From: Pseudomonadota bacterium
Lineage (GTDB): Bacteria > Pseudomonadota > Gammaproteobacteria > Burkholderiales > Burkholderiaceae
Assembly: GCA_023441105.1 (NCBI GenBank)
Contig: JAEZQX010000338.1
Coordinates: 1-19,064, forward strand
Reading direction: 5' to 3'
DNA length: 19,064 nucleotides
Shown: in pieces, positions 10,030 to 16,351 of the stretch
Position numbering within the stretch: position 1 is the stretch's first letter
Layout of the letters: the number at the start of each line of letters is the position of its first letter
Position numbers and translations under genes: made by a program
The notes under the pieces: generated by a model
The model's database searches: none
What the model was told of the DNA's origin: nothing
Seen by the model: the letters and a program-made list of their open reading frames with translations, nothing else

Positions 10030-10707
10030 ATGCCGACAGCCCTGATCATCGGTGCCTCGCGAGGCATCGGCCTGGAGTTCACCCGCCAGTACCGGGAAGC
10101 CGACTGGCGGGTGTTCGCCACCTTCCGCAGCGAGGCCGACCGGCTCCAGCTGCGGGACATGGGCGCGCAGACCCTCAAGCTGGACGTGCTCGACCCGAGC
10201 GACCTCGCCGGCATGAGCTGGCAGCTCGACGGCGAGGACGTCGACGTGATGGTGATGAACGCCGGCGTCTACGGCCCCCGCACCAGCCACATCCAGAAAC
10301 CGCCCAGCGACCAGGAATTCGACCAGGTGATGCGCACCAACGTGTTGTCGGCGATGCGGCTGATGCCCCTGGTCGGCCCGCTGCTCACGCGCACCCGCGG
10401 CACCCTCGCCTTCATCTCCAGCCGCATGGGCTCCATCGCCGAAACCGGCGCCAGCTACGGGATGCTCTACCGGGTCTCGAAATCCGCGGTCAACATGGTA
10501 GGCAAGCTCGCCCACACCGATCTCGCGCCCCAGGGCATCCGGGTGATCTCGCTGCATCCGGGCTGGGTTCGAACCGACATGGGCGGGCCCAACGCGGATG
10601 TCGATGTCGACGCGAGCGTCGCCGGCATGCGCCGCGTGATCGGCGAGCCGGTCGCCTATCCCGGCGGCGGCTTCTACGACTACCGCGGCCAGTCGCTCGC
10701 CTGGTAG
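10030..10707 (+). CDS. Short-chain dehydrogenase/reductase (SDR)
   Basis: A 225-residue classical-type SDR. The nucleotide-binding turn GASRGIG is at 8-14, the structural NAG at 77-79 (MNAGVYG), the catalytic serine at 130/131 (FISSRMGS) and the YxxxK pair Tyr147/Lys151 (YRVSK). HPGWVRTDMGG follows as usual. The protein resembles C-factor-like SDRs of unknown substrate. By position after the thiolase it may act on a hydroxy- or keto-acyl intermediate, but this is only inference. The ATG at 10030 is 17 nt after the thiolase stop, with GGAGG just after that stop acting as a distant ribosome site. Eight nucleotides separate its stop from the next gene. Confidence 0.9.
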   Translation: MPTALIIGASRGIGLEFTRQYREADWRVFATFRSEADRLQLRDMGAQTLKLDVLDPSDLAGMSWQLDGEDVDVMVMNAGVYGPRTSHIQKPPSDQEFDQVMRTNVLSAMRLMPLVGPLLTRTRGTLAFISSRMGSIAETGASYGMLYRVSKSAVNMVGKLAHTDLAPQGIRVISLHPGWVRTDMGGPNADVDVDASVAGMRRVIGEPVAYPGGGFYDYRGQSLAW

Positions 10708-10715
10708 CCGAAGCC

Positions 10716-11858
10716 ATGCAACCGAGCTACGACCTCGCCATGGTGCGCGACGCGGTGCGCGCCTTCGTCGTCGACAACATCGCCCCCCATGCCGCGGCCT
10801 GGGACCGCGACCACACCTTTCCGAAGGAGGCGCTCGAGGGGCTGGCGGCGCTCGGCTGCTTCGGCATCGCGGTGCCGGAACAGTGGGAAGGCGCCGGGCT
10901 CGACTACACGGCGATGGCCGTCATCCTCGAGGAGATTGCCGCCGGCGACGGGGCGACCTCCACCATCATCTCGGTCAACAACTGCCCGGTCTGCTCCATC
11001 CTGATGGCATGGGGCAACGACCAGCAGAAGGAGCGCTGGCTCAAGCCGCTGGCCAGCGGCCGCATGCTGGGCGCGTTCTGCCTCACCGAGCCCCAGGTGG
11101 GCTCGGACGCCTCGGCCCTGCGCACCACCGCCAACCCCAGGGCCGACGGCAGCGGCTACGTCATCAACGGCGTCAAGCAGTTCATCACCTCCGGCAAGCA
11201 CGGCGACGTCGCCATCGTCATGGCGGTGACCGACCGCGCCGCCGGCAAGCGCGGCATCTCGGCCTTCCTGGTGCCGACCGATTCGCCCGGCTACCAGGTC
11301 GCCCGGCTCGAAGCCAAGCTCGGCCAGCATGCCTCCGATACCGCCCAGGTGCGGTTCGAGGACTGCTTCGTGCCCAAGGAGAACCTGATCGGCGAGGCCG
11401 GCGCCGGCTACCGCATCGCGCTGTCGGGACTCGAAGGCGGCCGCATCGGCATCGCCTCGCAGGCAGTCGGGATGGCCCGCGCAGCCTTCGACGCCGCCCT
11501 GCTCTATGCCAGGCAACGCGAGGCCTTCGGCCAGCCGATCTTCAACCACCAGGCGGTGCAGTTCCGCCTGGCGGAGATGGCGACGCAGATCGAGGCCGCG
11601 CGCCAGCTGATCGCGCATGCCGCCCGCCTGAAGGATGCCGGCCTTCCGTGCCTCAAGGAGGCGGCGATGGCCAAGCTGTTCGCCTCCGAGATGGCCGAGC
11701 GCGTCTGCTCCGATGCCATCCAGGTCCACGGCGGCTACGGCTATGTGAGCGACTTTCCGGTCGAACGCATCTATCGCGACGTCCGCGTCTGCCAGATCTA
11801 CGAAGGCACCAGCGACATCCAGAAAATCCTCATCGGCCGCGCCCTGGCGGCCGGCTGA
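10716..11858 (+). CDS. Acyl-CoA dehydrogenase
   Basis: A 380-residue FAD-dependent acyl-CoA dehydrogenase of standard length, with the N-terminal helical domain, beta domain and C-terminal helical bundle in order. The beta-domain signature is FCLTEPQVGSDASALRTTA, followed by NGVKQFITSGKHGD. The C-terminal signature DAIQVHGGYGYVSDFPVERI leads to the catalytic base Glu363 in QIYEGTSDIQ, the position used by short/medium-chain and branched-chain enzymes. It oxidises acyl-CoA to enoyl-CoA and passes electrons to ETF. No enoyl-CoA hydratase or ETF gene is in the cluster, so the pathway is completed elsewhere. The start codon at 10716 is 8 nt after the SDR stop and has no strong ribosome site, suggesting translational coupling. 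Confidence 0.94.
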   Translation: MQPSYDLAMVRDAVRAFVVDNIAPHAAAWDRDHTFPKEALEGLAALGCFGIAVPEQWEGAGLDYTAMAVILEEIAAGDGATSTIISVNNCPVCSILMAWGNDQQKERWLKPLASGRMLGAFCLTEPQVGSDASALRTTANPRADGSGYVINGVKQFITSGKHGDVAIVMAVTDRAAGKRGISAFLVPTDSPGYQVARLEAKLGQHASDTAQVRFEDCFVPKENLIGEAGAGYRIALSGLEGGRIGIASQAVGMARAAFDAALLYARQREAFGQPIFNHQAVQFRLAEMATQIEAARQLIAHAARLKDAGLPCLKEAAMAKLFASEMAERVCSDAIQVHGGYGYVSDFPVERIYRDVRVCQIYEGTSDIQKILIGRALAAG

Positions 11859-11877
11859 CCGCAACCCGGGAGCATCC

Positions 11878-12501
11878 ATGACGACGAGCACGCCTGCCCG
11901 ACAGGTCGATTTCTATTTCGATTTCAGTTCGCCCTATTCCTACCTGGCGGCGGAATCCATCGACGAGCTGGCCACGCGCCACGGCTACACCGTCAACTGG
12001 ATTCCGATGATGCTGGGCGTGATCTTCAAGGAGACCGGATCGGCTCCGCTCACGCAACAGCATCCCTGGCGCGCCAGTTACGCGGTGATGGATTTCAAGC
12101 GCAGCGCCGAGATGGCCAGCGTGCCCTTCCGCTATCCGTCGCGCTTCCCGCAGGCGAGCCACAACGCCGCCCGCGTCCTGCTGTGGCTGCAGCAGACGGC
12201 GCCGCAGAAGGCCCGCGCCTTCGCGCTCGCCGTCTTTCGCAGCCTGTTCGTGCACGACGGCGACATCCAGGATGCCGACAACCTGGCGGCCATCGGCCGG
12301 ACGCTCGACATCGACGAGGCCGGCCTGCGGGCGGCGATCCAGGATCCGGCGATCAAGCAGCGGCTGGCGCAGAACAACGAGGCCGCCACGGCTCGCCAGG
12401 TGTTCGGCGCCCCGACCTTCTTTGTCGGCAGCGAGCAGTTCTGGGGTCATGACCGCATGGGGCAACTGGAGCGGCGGCTGCAGCAGTCGCCGGCGGCATG
12501 A
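11878..12501 (+). CDS. 2-hydroxychromene-2-carboxylate isomerase-like protein (DsbA/kappa-GST fold)
   Basis: A 207-residue thioredoxin-fold protein of the HCCA isomerase/kappa-class GST group. The N-terminal strand VDFYFDFSSPYSYLAAE carries the conserved serine (Ser18, before P19) that takes the place of the DsbA cysteine. The cis-proline loop FGAPTFFVGSEQFWGHDR near the C-terminus is also typical. Characterised members isomerise 2-hydroxychromene-2-carboxylate in naphthalene degradation with glutathione; many relatives sit near beta-oxidation genes with unknown substrate. GGGAG 6 nt before ATG 11878 supports the start. Its stop codon overlaps the start of the HAD gene (ATGA), so the two are translationally coupled. 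A literal aromatic pathway is not supported by the neighbours. Confidence 0.9.
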   Translation: MTTSTPARQVDFYFDFSSPYSYLAAESIDELATRHGYTVNWIPMMLGVIFKETGSAPLTQQHPWRASYAVMDFKRSAEMASVPFRYPSRFPQASHNAARVLLWLQQTAPQKARAFALAVFRSLFVHDGDIQDADNLAAIGRTLDIDEAGLRAAIQDPAIKQRLAQNNEAATARQVFGAPTFFVGSEQFWGHDRMGQLERRLQQSPAA

Positions 12502-13190
12502 ACGCCCACGTGATCGCGGCCTCGCCCTCCCTGGTCCGCCCGGAAGCCGTCATCTTCGACTGCGACGGCGTCCTGGTCGACAGCGAGCCCATCACCTGTG
12601 GCGTGCTCACCGAGATGCTGGTCGAGCTGGGACTGGACTTCGACCTGGAGCGCACCATCCGGACCTTCATGGGCAAGTCGGTGAAGGACGAGATCATCGC
12701 CATCGAGGCGATGATCGGCCGCAGGCTCGAGGACGACTGGCATCCGCAGTTCTGTCGCCGACGCGACGAGGCGCTGGCGGTGCGGGTGCGCGAGGTGGTC
12801 GGCGTGCGCGCGGTGGTGGAGCGGCTGGCCGGGCTCGGCATCCCCTTCGCCGTCGCGTCTGGCGCGGACTGCGCCAAGATGCGCCTGACGCTGGGCACCT
12901 GCGGCCTGCTGCCGCACTTCAGCGCGCGGATGTTCGGCTCCGACATGGTCGCGCGCGCCAAGCCGGCGCCGGACGTCTACCTGCTGGCGATGAAGACGCT
13001 GGGCGTCGATCCGAAGCGGACCGTGATCATCGAGGATACGCCCACCGGCACGCGGGCCGGCGTGGCGGCCGGTGCCGTCGTCTACGGACTGACCACGCTC
13101 AATGCCGCGGCCACGCTGATGGAGGCCGGCGCCAGCCTGACCTTCGAGCACATGGACCAGCTGCCCGAGTTGCTCAGGCTGGAGGCGTAG
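12498..13190 (+). CDS. HAD-superfamily hydrolase (phosphoglycolate phosphatase/beta-phosphoglucomutase-like)
   Basis: A 230-residue HAD hydrolase with all four motifs. Motif I is FDCDGVLVDSEP with nucleophile Asp21 and acid/base Asp23, motif II is Ser121 in AVASGAD, motif III is Lys155 in ARAKPAPDVYL, and motif IV is Asp180 in VIIEDTPTG. A helical C1 cap lies between motifs I and II, as in phosphoglycolate phosphatases and beta-phosphoglucomutases. It removes phosphate from a small metabolite, not identifiable by sequence. The start overlaps the preceding stop by four bases. It closes the operon; the next coding region is 168 nt away beyond an inverted-repeat structure. Confidence 0.92.
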   Translation: MNAHVIAASPSLVRPEAVIFDCDGVLVDSEPITCGVLTEMLVELGLDFDLERTIRTFMGKSVKDEIIAIEAMIGRRLEDDWHPQFCRRRDEALAVRVREVVGVRAVVERLAGLGIPFAVASGADCAKMRLTLGTCGLLPHFSARMFGSDMVARAKPAPDVYLLAMKTLGVDPKRTVIIEDTPTGTRAGVAAGAVVYGLTTLNAAATLMEAGASLTFEHMDQLPELLRLEA

Positions 13191-13210
13191 TCCGGCGGGT
13201 CGACCATAGT

Positions 13211-13266
13211 TCAACCTGGTCGGTGCGCCTTCCATGATGGCGCGGCAGTACCGACCTTTGAGTTGA
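13211..13266. terminator. Nested inverted repeat after the catabolic operon (possible terminator)
   Basis: Three complementary pairs nest in order: TCAAC (13211-13215) with GTTGA (13262-13266), GGTCGGT (13218-13224) with ACCGACC (13250-13256), and GCGCC (13225-13229) with GGCGC (13239-13243). The structure begins 20 nt after the HAD stop. It has a 6-nt bulge and no T-run, so termination is only suggested by place. Confidence 0.35.
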
Positions 13267-13357
13267 GCCAGAGTTCATGCCGCACCGTCCCAAGCCATGT
13301 CTAGCAGGTCGTCACCACGACGAATCAAGCGGTGACTGTGTGACATCGGACTCACGC

Positions 13358-13882
13358 ATGCTGCTGACCGTAGCTTATCCCGTACTTCGCAATGAGGATG
13401 CCACTTTCGTAGAGGCATTTCGCCAGCGGTACGACCCGCGCGTCCGAGAGGTTGCCGCGCACTTTACGCTGGCGTTTGGCTGTGCGGCGGTGCCGCAGCG
13501 GCTCTACCTGCGTCATGTTGAGGCGGTCTGCAAGGACAGCCAAGCCTTCGACTTTGCATGTCGATACGCCATGCTGAGTGCAGGGCACGATGATGAGAAC
13601 GCGTACGTCTTCCTGGTACCGGACGAGGGATTGGCGGCGCTGTCGCTGCTCCACGATGCCGTCAATCGAGGCGTCCTTACTCCACACCTTCGCTTGGACG
13701 TTCCCTATGTGCCCCACATCACGATAGGAGTCATGACTGACCGAGTCGTTGCGAAGAGCCTATGTGACGAGTTGAACAGTAAAGGGGTCGACATAAGTGG
13801 GCGCGTCCAAGCACTGACTGTTATCGAGCTAGATGAGAGCGGGGTTGGCGCTATCGAAGCCTTCGCCCTTGGCGGTGGCTGA
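13358..13882 (+). CDS. 2'-5' RNA ligase-like protein (2H phosphoesterase)
   Basis: A 174-residue protein with two H-x-T motifs, HFT at 35-37 and HIT at 120-122, about 85 residues apart. They are set in strands AAHFTLAF and VPHITIGV. This is the signature of the 2H phosphoesterase superfamily (2'-5' RNA ligase/LigT, cyclic phosphodiesterases), which acts on 2',3'-cyclic phosphates or 2'-5' linkages in RNA or nucleotides. The ATG at 13358 puts the first strand MLLTVAYPVL at the N-terminus. GTG 13340 and ATG 13277 are alternative in-frame starts, and none has a good ribosome site. Third positions are noticeably less GC-rich than in the flanking operons, suggesting acquisition. Its 3' end overlaps the frame of the HNH gene on the other strand. 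Confidence 0.8.
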   Translation: MLLTVAYPVLRNEDATFVEAFRQRYDPRVREVAAHFTLAFGCAAVPQRLYLRHVEAVCKDSQAFDFACRYAMLSAGHDDENAYVFLVPDEGLAALSLLHDAVNRGVLTPHLRLDVPYVPHITIGVMTDRVVAKSLCDELNSKGVDISGRVQALTVIELDESGVGAIEAFALGGG

Positions 13883-14265
13883 ACGCCGGACGTCGCATGC
13901 GTCTGCAGGCGTCTCTCGAGCAGGCCTTGCTCATGCACCCAAGGTTGGTGCCAAGCGCCCCGACTCACTCGGGCACCAACCATTCGACGAAACGCTTCGG
14001 GGGCGAGCGGAATCTTTCGCCGATGGCGGGTCAGGTTGCAATGGAGGCACGCTGCCGCGACGTTGCCCTCCACATCACGCCCTCCGTCGGACTTCGGGAC
14101 CAGGTGCTCGGCCGTACATCGGATACGTAGTGCAGCGGCTGGAGAGGGAGGCTTGCTAGGCAGCTCCTCGGGTTCGAGCAGCCACATGGGGACTGCGCAG
14201 TAGCAGCAGCGGCGGTCTTGGCGGTGATAGGCCTGACGGCGAAGGCGTTGGATTGCTGACGGCAT
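13705..14265 (-). CDS. HNH endonuclease with an anomalous C-terminal extension
   Basis: The N-terminal 120 residues form an HNH/zinc-ribbon nuclease. A CxxC zinc knuckle (C20, C23 in RCCYCAVPM) comes first, then EHLVPKSDGGRDVEGN with the catalytic His54 and Asn68. The second CxxC (C73, C76 in AACLHCNLTRHRRK) follows. Short HNH proteins of this kind usually end soon after the RGAWH-type segment, here residues 102-106. The frame instead continues from about residue 128 to 186 antisense to the 2H phosphoesterase gene and gives a Ser/Pro-rich tail without family character. The native stop has therefore probably been lost, or the tail is a by-product of insertion. The ATG at 14265 has GGAG 5 nt upstream. 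DNA or RNA cleavage is the family activity; the target is unknown. Confidence 0.75.
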   Translation of the reverse strand: MPSAIQRLRRQAYHRQDRRCCYCAVPMWLLEPEELPSKPPSPAAALRIRCTAEHLVPKSDGGRDVEGNVAAACLHCNLTRHRRKIPLAPEAFRRMVGARVSRGAWHQPWVHEQGLLERRLQTHATSGVQPPPRAKASIAPTPLSSSSITVSAWTRPLMSTPLLFNSSHRLFATTRSVMTPIVMWGT

Positions 14266-14533
14266 AGGGACTCCGATGAGGTTAGTCCCCGCGCCAGCAT
14301 CACGCTGAAATCGGGCACCGGTGCATCACGCTCCCGGCGGTGCTGGCCATCACGGCCAAGCGGGTCTGGATGTCCAGACGCGTTTCGATTCTCCCCGATC
14401 TCTCCTTAGAGAGCAACGGTGGCGCCGACGAATGGCGGTGGTCCAGCCCCTGCGCCTGCTTCAGGGGGTGGTGCAGGGCGGAGGGACGAACATCTAAGCG
14501 GCCCTTCGCCACCTTCGGCCGCCTATGCATCCA
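14266..14533. other. Stretch without a recognisable gene
   Basis: Short open frames exist on both strands, but none shows a family signature and all look like chance frames. The word CATCACG occurs three times at 14298-14304, 14324-14330 and 14348-14354, that is at steps of 26 and 24 nt. This vaguely recalls the repeated terminal motifs of some transposons, but no transposase remnant was identified. Confidence 0.5.
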
Positions 14534-14698
14534 CTAGGCGGAAGCCCCCTGGGTCTTCAGGTAGTCCAGCAAGGTCGGGCAAAAGATTATTGGGTCCTCC
14601 CCATGCCACAGATGCCCAGCTCCGGGTACGACGATGTGCTTCGCAGCCGGTATGCATGCTGCGGCCGTTTCAGTCAGGCAATTCACCGGTGAATGACC
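14534..14698 (-). pseudogene. C-terminal remnant of an alpha/beta hydrolase
   Basis: Read on the minus strand, 54 codons run from GGT at 14698 to the stop at 14534-14536. They contain CIPAAKHIVVPGAGHLWHGE followed by DPIIFCPTLLDYLKTQ. The block VPGAGHLWHGEDP is the conserved segment around the catalytic histidine of alpha/beta-hydrolase-fold enzymes, and FCPTLLDYLKTQ is the usual final helix. An in-frame TGA directly precedes the fragment and no start or nucleophile elbow (G-x-S-x-G) was found upstream, so this is the decayed 3' end of a gene normally around 270 residues long. It supports past rearrangement in this patch. Confidence 0.6.
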
Positions 14699-14780
14699 TC
14701 AGTCTCCTGCACAAGCCGGCTGCCGCAAATGGCAAGCTGCAATCAGACCCCGACGCCAGCCTGTGCCTCACGGGTTCGGT

Positions 14781-15254
14781 TCAGTTACCGGTGTCCTCGA
14801 TGATCACCGCCCTCGCCCTGCCCGCATCGGCCGGTTCCGGCTCGACCGTGACCCGCATGCCCGCGGCGAGCTCCGCCGCGGTGGCAGCGCCACCCGATCG
14901 TCGCTCGATGGTGGCCATGGTGATGACGATGGCACGGTCGCCGACCAGCAGGCAACCGTCCGCCACTGCCCGCACCTCGCCGGTATAGGGATCGGAGCCG
15001 GCCCCTGGCGGCGCGGCGCAGCCCGGCGGCAGCGTGGCCGGCGCATCGGCAGCGGGTGGCGGAGCTTCCACCGGCGCGGGGGACGCAGGCGGGGCACCGG
15101 CGCTGGGTCCGGGAATGCCCGTGCCGCCCGAACCGGGGTCGGAGCAGGCGGCCAGCAGCAGCGCGAGCCAGAGCGACGCTAGGCAGGCCGACGTCCGGCA
15201 GGAGCGCCGCGGCGGCTGTGCGGTCGCAGGGAAGGAGCCGGGATGGCCTTTCAT
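14781..15254 (-). CDS. Lipoprotein with a DUF5666-like domain
   Basis: A 157-residue predicted lipoprotein. A basic N-terminus (RRSCR) and the hydrophobic stretch LASLWLALLLAACSD end in a lipobox with Cys37. A Gly/Pro/Ala-rich linker spans about residues 40-85. The C-terminal part reads YTGEVRAVADGCLLVGDRAI and later AAELAAGMRVTVEPEP. The pattern of G-x-V early, a short strand with a V-G core, and L-x-x-G-x-x-V-x-V late is that of DUF5666-like beta-barrel domains, whose function is unknown. The ATG at 15254 shares bases with the stop of the DUF6502 gene (ATGA), showing translational coupling. It would be anchored in the membrane facing the periplasm or outside. The DUF5666 assignment is by pattern only. 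Confidence 0.75.
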   Translation of the reverse strand: MKGHPGSFPATAQPPRRSCRTSACLASLWLALLLAACSDPGSGGTGIPGPSAGAPPASPAPVEAPPPAADAPATLPPGCAAPPGAGSDPYTGEVRAVADGCLLVGDRAIVITMATIERRSGGAATAAELAAGMRVTVEPEPADAGRARAVIIEDTGN

Positions 15255-16198
15255 CGCTTTCCTCGCGTCGGTACCGCCAGGCTGTACATGCCGAGCCGCA
15301 CGCGATGGTCGCGCGGCTGGTCGGCGGTGCGGTCGGCCTCGTAGAGGGCCCGCAGGCGCGGCATCAGGCTGGCGAATGCCGTCTCCCACGCGGCCAGCGT
15401 GTCGCGGTTGAACGCGTGGGCGGACTGTGCCGTCAGCCGGTCGGAAAAGATCGCCTGCTCCAGGAAGCGACGACCTTCGCCCGAGAGATTGGCGGCGACC
15501 GCGGCGCAATGGTCGGCGAGATTGTCGCGCGCCAGCTGCATCATCTGCGTCGCATCGCCCGCCGGCACATAGGCCGACTGCACCAGCCGGACGCGGCCCT
15601 CGCCGGCACCGGTCGTCTCGGCCAGCCGCAGGCGCAACAACTCGTCCAGCACCGGCCGCGGATGGACGTCGCGAGTGATGCCGGCCACCAGTTCCTCGAA
15701 GCTCGGTCGCGCAGGGTCCTCGGCCTGTCGGCTCAAGACCCGGGGGCGACCGCGGCCGGTGAGGAAGCGCGCGTCCGATTGCCAGCGGGCGAACACCTCG
15801 GCCGCGATCGAACGGCTATGGGCCCGGGCCATCGAACCGGTGGTGCGGATCCGCCGCAGGTCCTTGCGGTGGACGCCGGTCATGACGGCCAGGCGCGAGT
15901 CGGATCGCGGCGGCCGCTCAGGTCCGGCCGGCGCTGCATCGGCGAGCGCAGCCGCGGCGGCTGGGGTGCCGGCAGGCTCCGCATCGGAAACGGCGGTCGC
16001 CGCCCTGACCAGTGCCAGCTTCAGGCTGTCGACCAGGGCCGGGAGCTTGACGCCGCGCTCGAGCGCGAGCCCGGCGAGCGGCTCGAACAGGCCGGCGAAC
16101 CATTCGATCGCCTCCTCCGGCGATGCCGACCAATTGGGCAGCACCTGCGCAGCGGGCGACGGCGGGGCGGGCGACGGCGGGGCGGGTGGAGCAGGCAT
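15251..16198 (-). CDS. DUF6502 family protein, candidate DNA-binding regulator
   Basis: A 315-residue soluble protein with no signal or membrane segment. It matches what I know of the DUF6502 family: LALERGVKLPALVDSLK (44-60), SRLAVMTGVHRKDLRRIR (101-118), the block around residues 133-146 (AEVFARWQSDARFL), and PSFEELVAGITRDVHPRPVL (165-184). The segment at 101-118 reads like a helix-turn-helix recognition unit, so a DNA-binding role is a reasonable inference, not an established one. The N-terminus is a Pro/Ala/Ser-rich stretch partly made by a 15-bp tandem repeat, and a second Ala-rich linker lies at 70-98. ATG 16198 is the only suitable start. Twin palindromes lie upstream, and the stop overlaps the start of the lipoprotein gene. 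Confidence 0.8.
   Translation of the reverse strand: MPAPPAPPSPAPPSPAAQVLPNWSASPEEAIEWFAGLFEPLAGLALERGVKLPALVDSLKLALVRAATAVSDAEPAGTPAAAAALADAAPAGPERPPRSDSRLAVMTGVHRKDLRRIRTTGSMARAHSRSIAAEVFARWQSDARFLTGRGRPRVLSRQAEDPARPSFEELVAGITRDVHPRPVLDELLRLRLAETTGAGEGRVRLVQSAYVPAGDATQMMQLARDNLADHCAAVAANLSGEGRRFLEQAIFSDRLTAQSAHAFNRDTLAAWETAFASLMPRLRALYEADRTADQPRDHRVRLGMYSLAVPTRGKR
16152..16186. repeat. 15-bp tandem repeat inside the DUF6502 N-terminus
   Basis: GCGGGCGACGGCGGG occurs at 16152-16166 and again at 16167-16181, followed by a partial third copy. On the coding strand it encodes the repeated PPSPA segment at residues 7-16. In-frame expansion or contraction would change only the length of the flexible N-terminal tail. 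Confidence 0.75.
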
Positions 16199-16268
16199 CG
16201 ATTCCAGGCGAAGAGCCGCTGCCGCGCTGGCGAACTGGGGAACTCCAGGGAGCAGCCGGCAAGTAATC

Positions 16269-16281
16269 GGGATTCTATCCC
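16269..16281. promoter_or_regulatory. Palindromic operator 1 (GGGAT-N3-ATCCC), on the DUF6502 side
   Basis: GGGAT TCT ATCCC is a perfect dyad with 5-bp arms, about 70 nt upstream of the DUF6502 start. On the minus strand it contains TAGAAT (complement of 16272-16277), a plausible -10 for DUF6502, though no good -35 is visible. It has the same half-sites and spacing as operator 2; the centres are 37 bp apart. Confidence 0.65.
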
Positions 16282-16286
16282 ATCTG

Positions 16287-16314
16287 TTGCGCTCTTGATA
16301 CGTTTGGGATAATA
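16287..16314 (+). promoter_or_regulatory. Probable promoter of the beta-propeller lipoprotein gene
   Basis: TTGCGC (16287-16292) and GATAAT (16309-16314) are separated by 16 nt. Transcription would start near 16321 and give a leader of about 30 nt before the ATG at 16352. The -10 hexamer lies inside operator 2. Confidence 0.5.
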
Positions 16315-16320
16315 TCCCAA
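16304..16320. promoter_or_regulatory. Palindromic operator 2 (TTGGGAT-N3-ATCCCAA), on the beta-propeller side
   Basis: TTGGGAT AAT ATCCCAA is symmetric over 17 bp apart from the unpaired central base. Its core GGGAT-N3-ATCCC (16306-16318) repeats operator 1 exactly in half-site and spacing. It overlaps the predicted -10 of the plus-strand gene, so a bound protein would be expected to repress it. Confidence 0.7.
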
Positions 16321-16351
16321 CTCATGCAAGGCTCCCGAGGCCCTTCGAACC

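Noticed and set aside
14300..14537. Small open frames on both strands of the gene-poor stretch
   Set aside because: None has a ribosome site with a recognisable domain; the strands give equally plausible chance frames.
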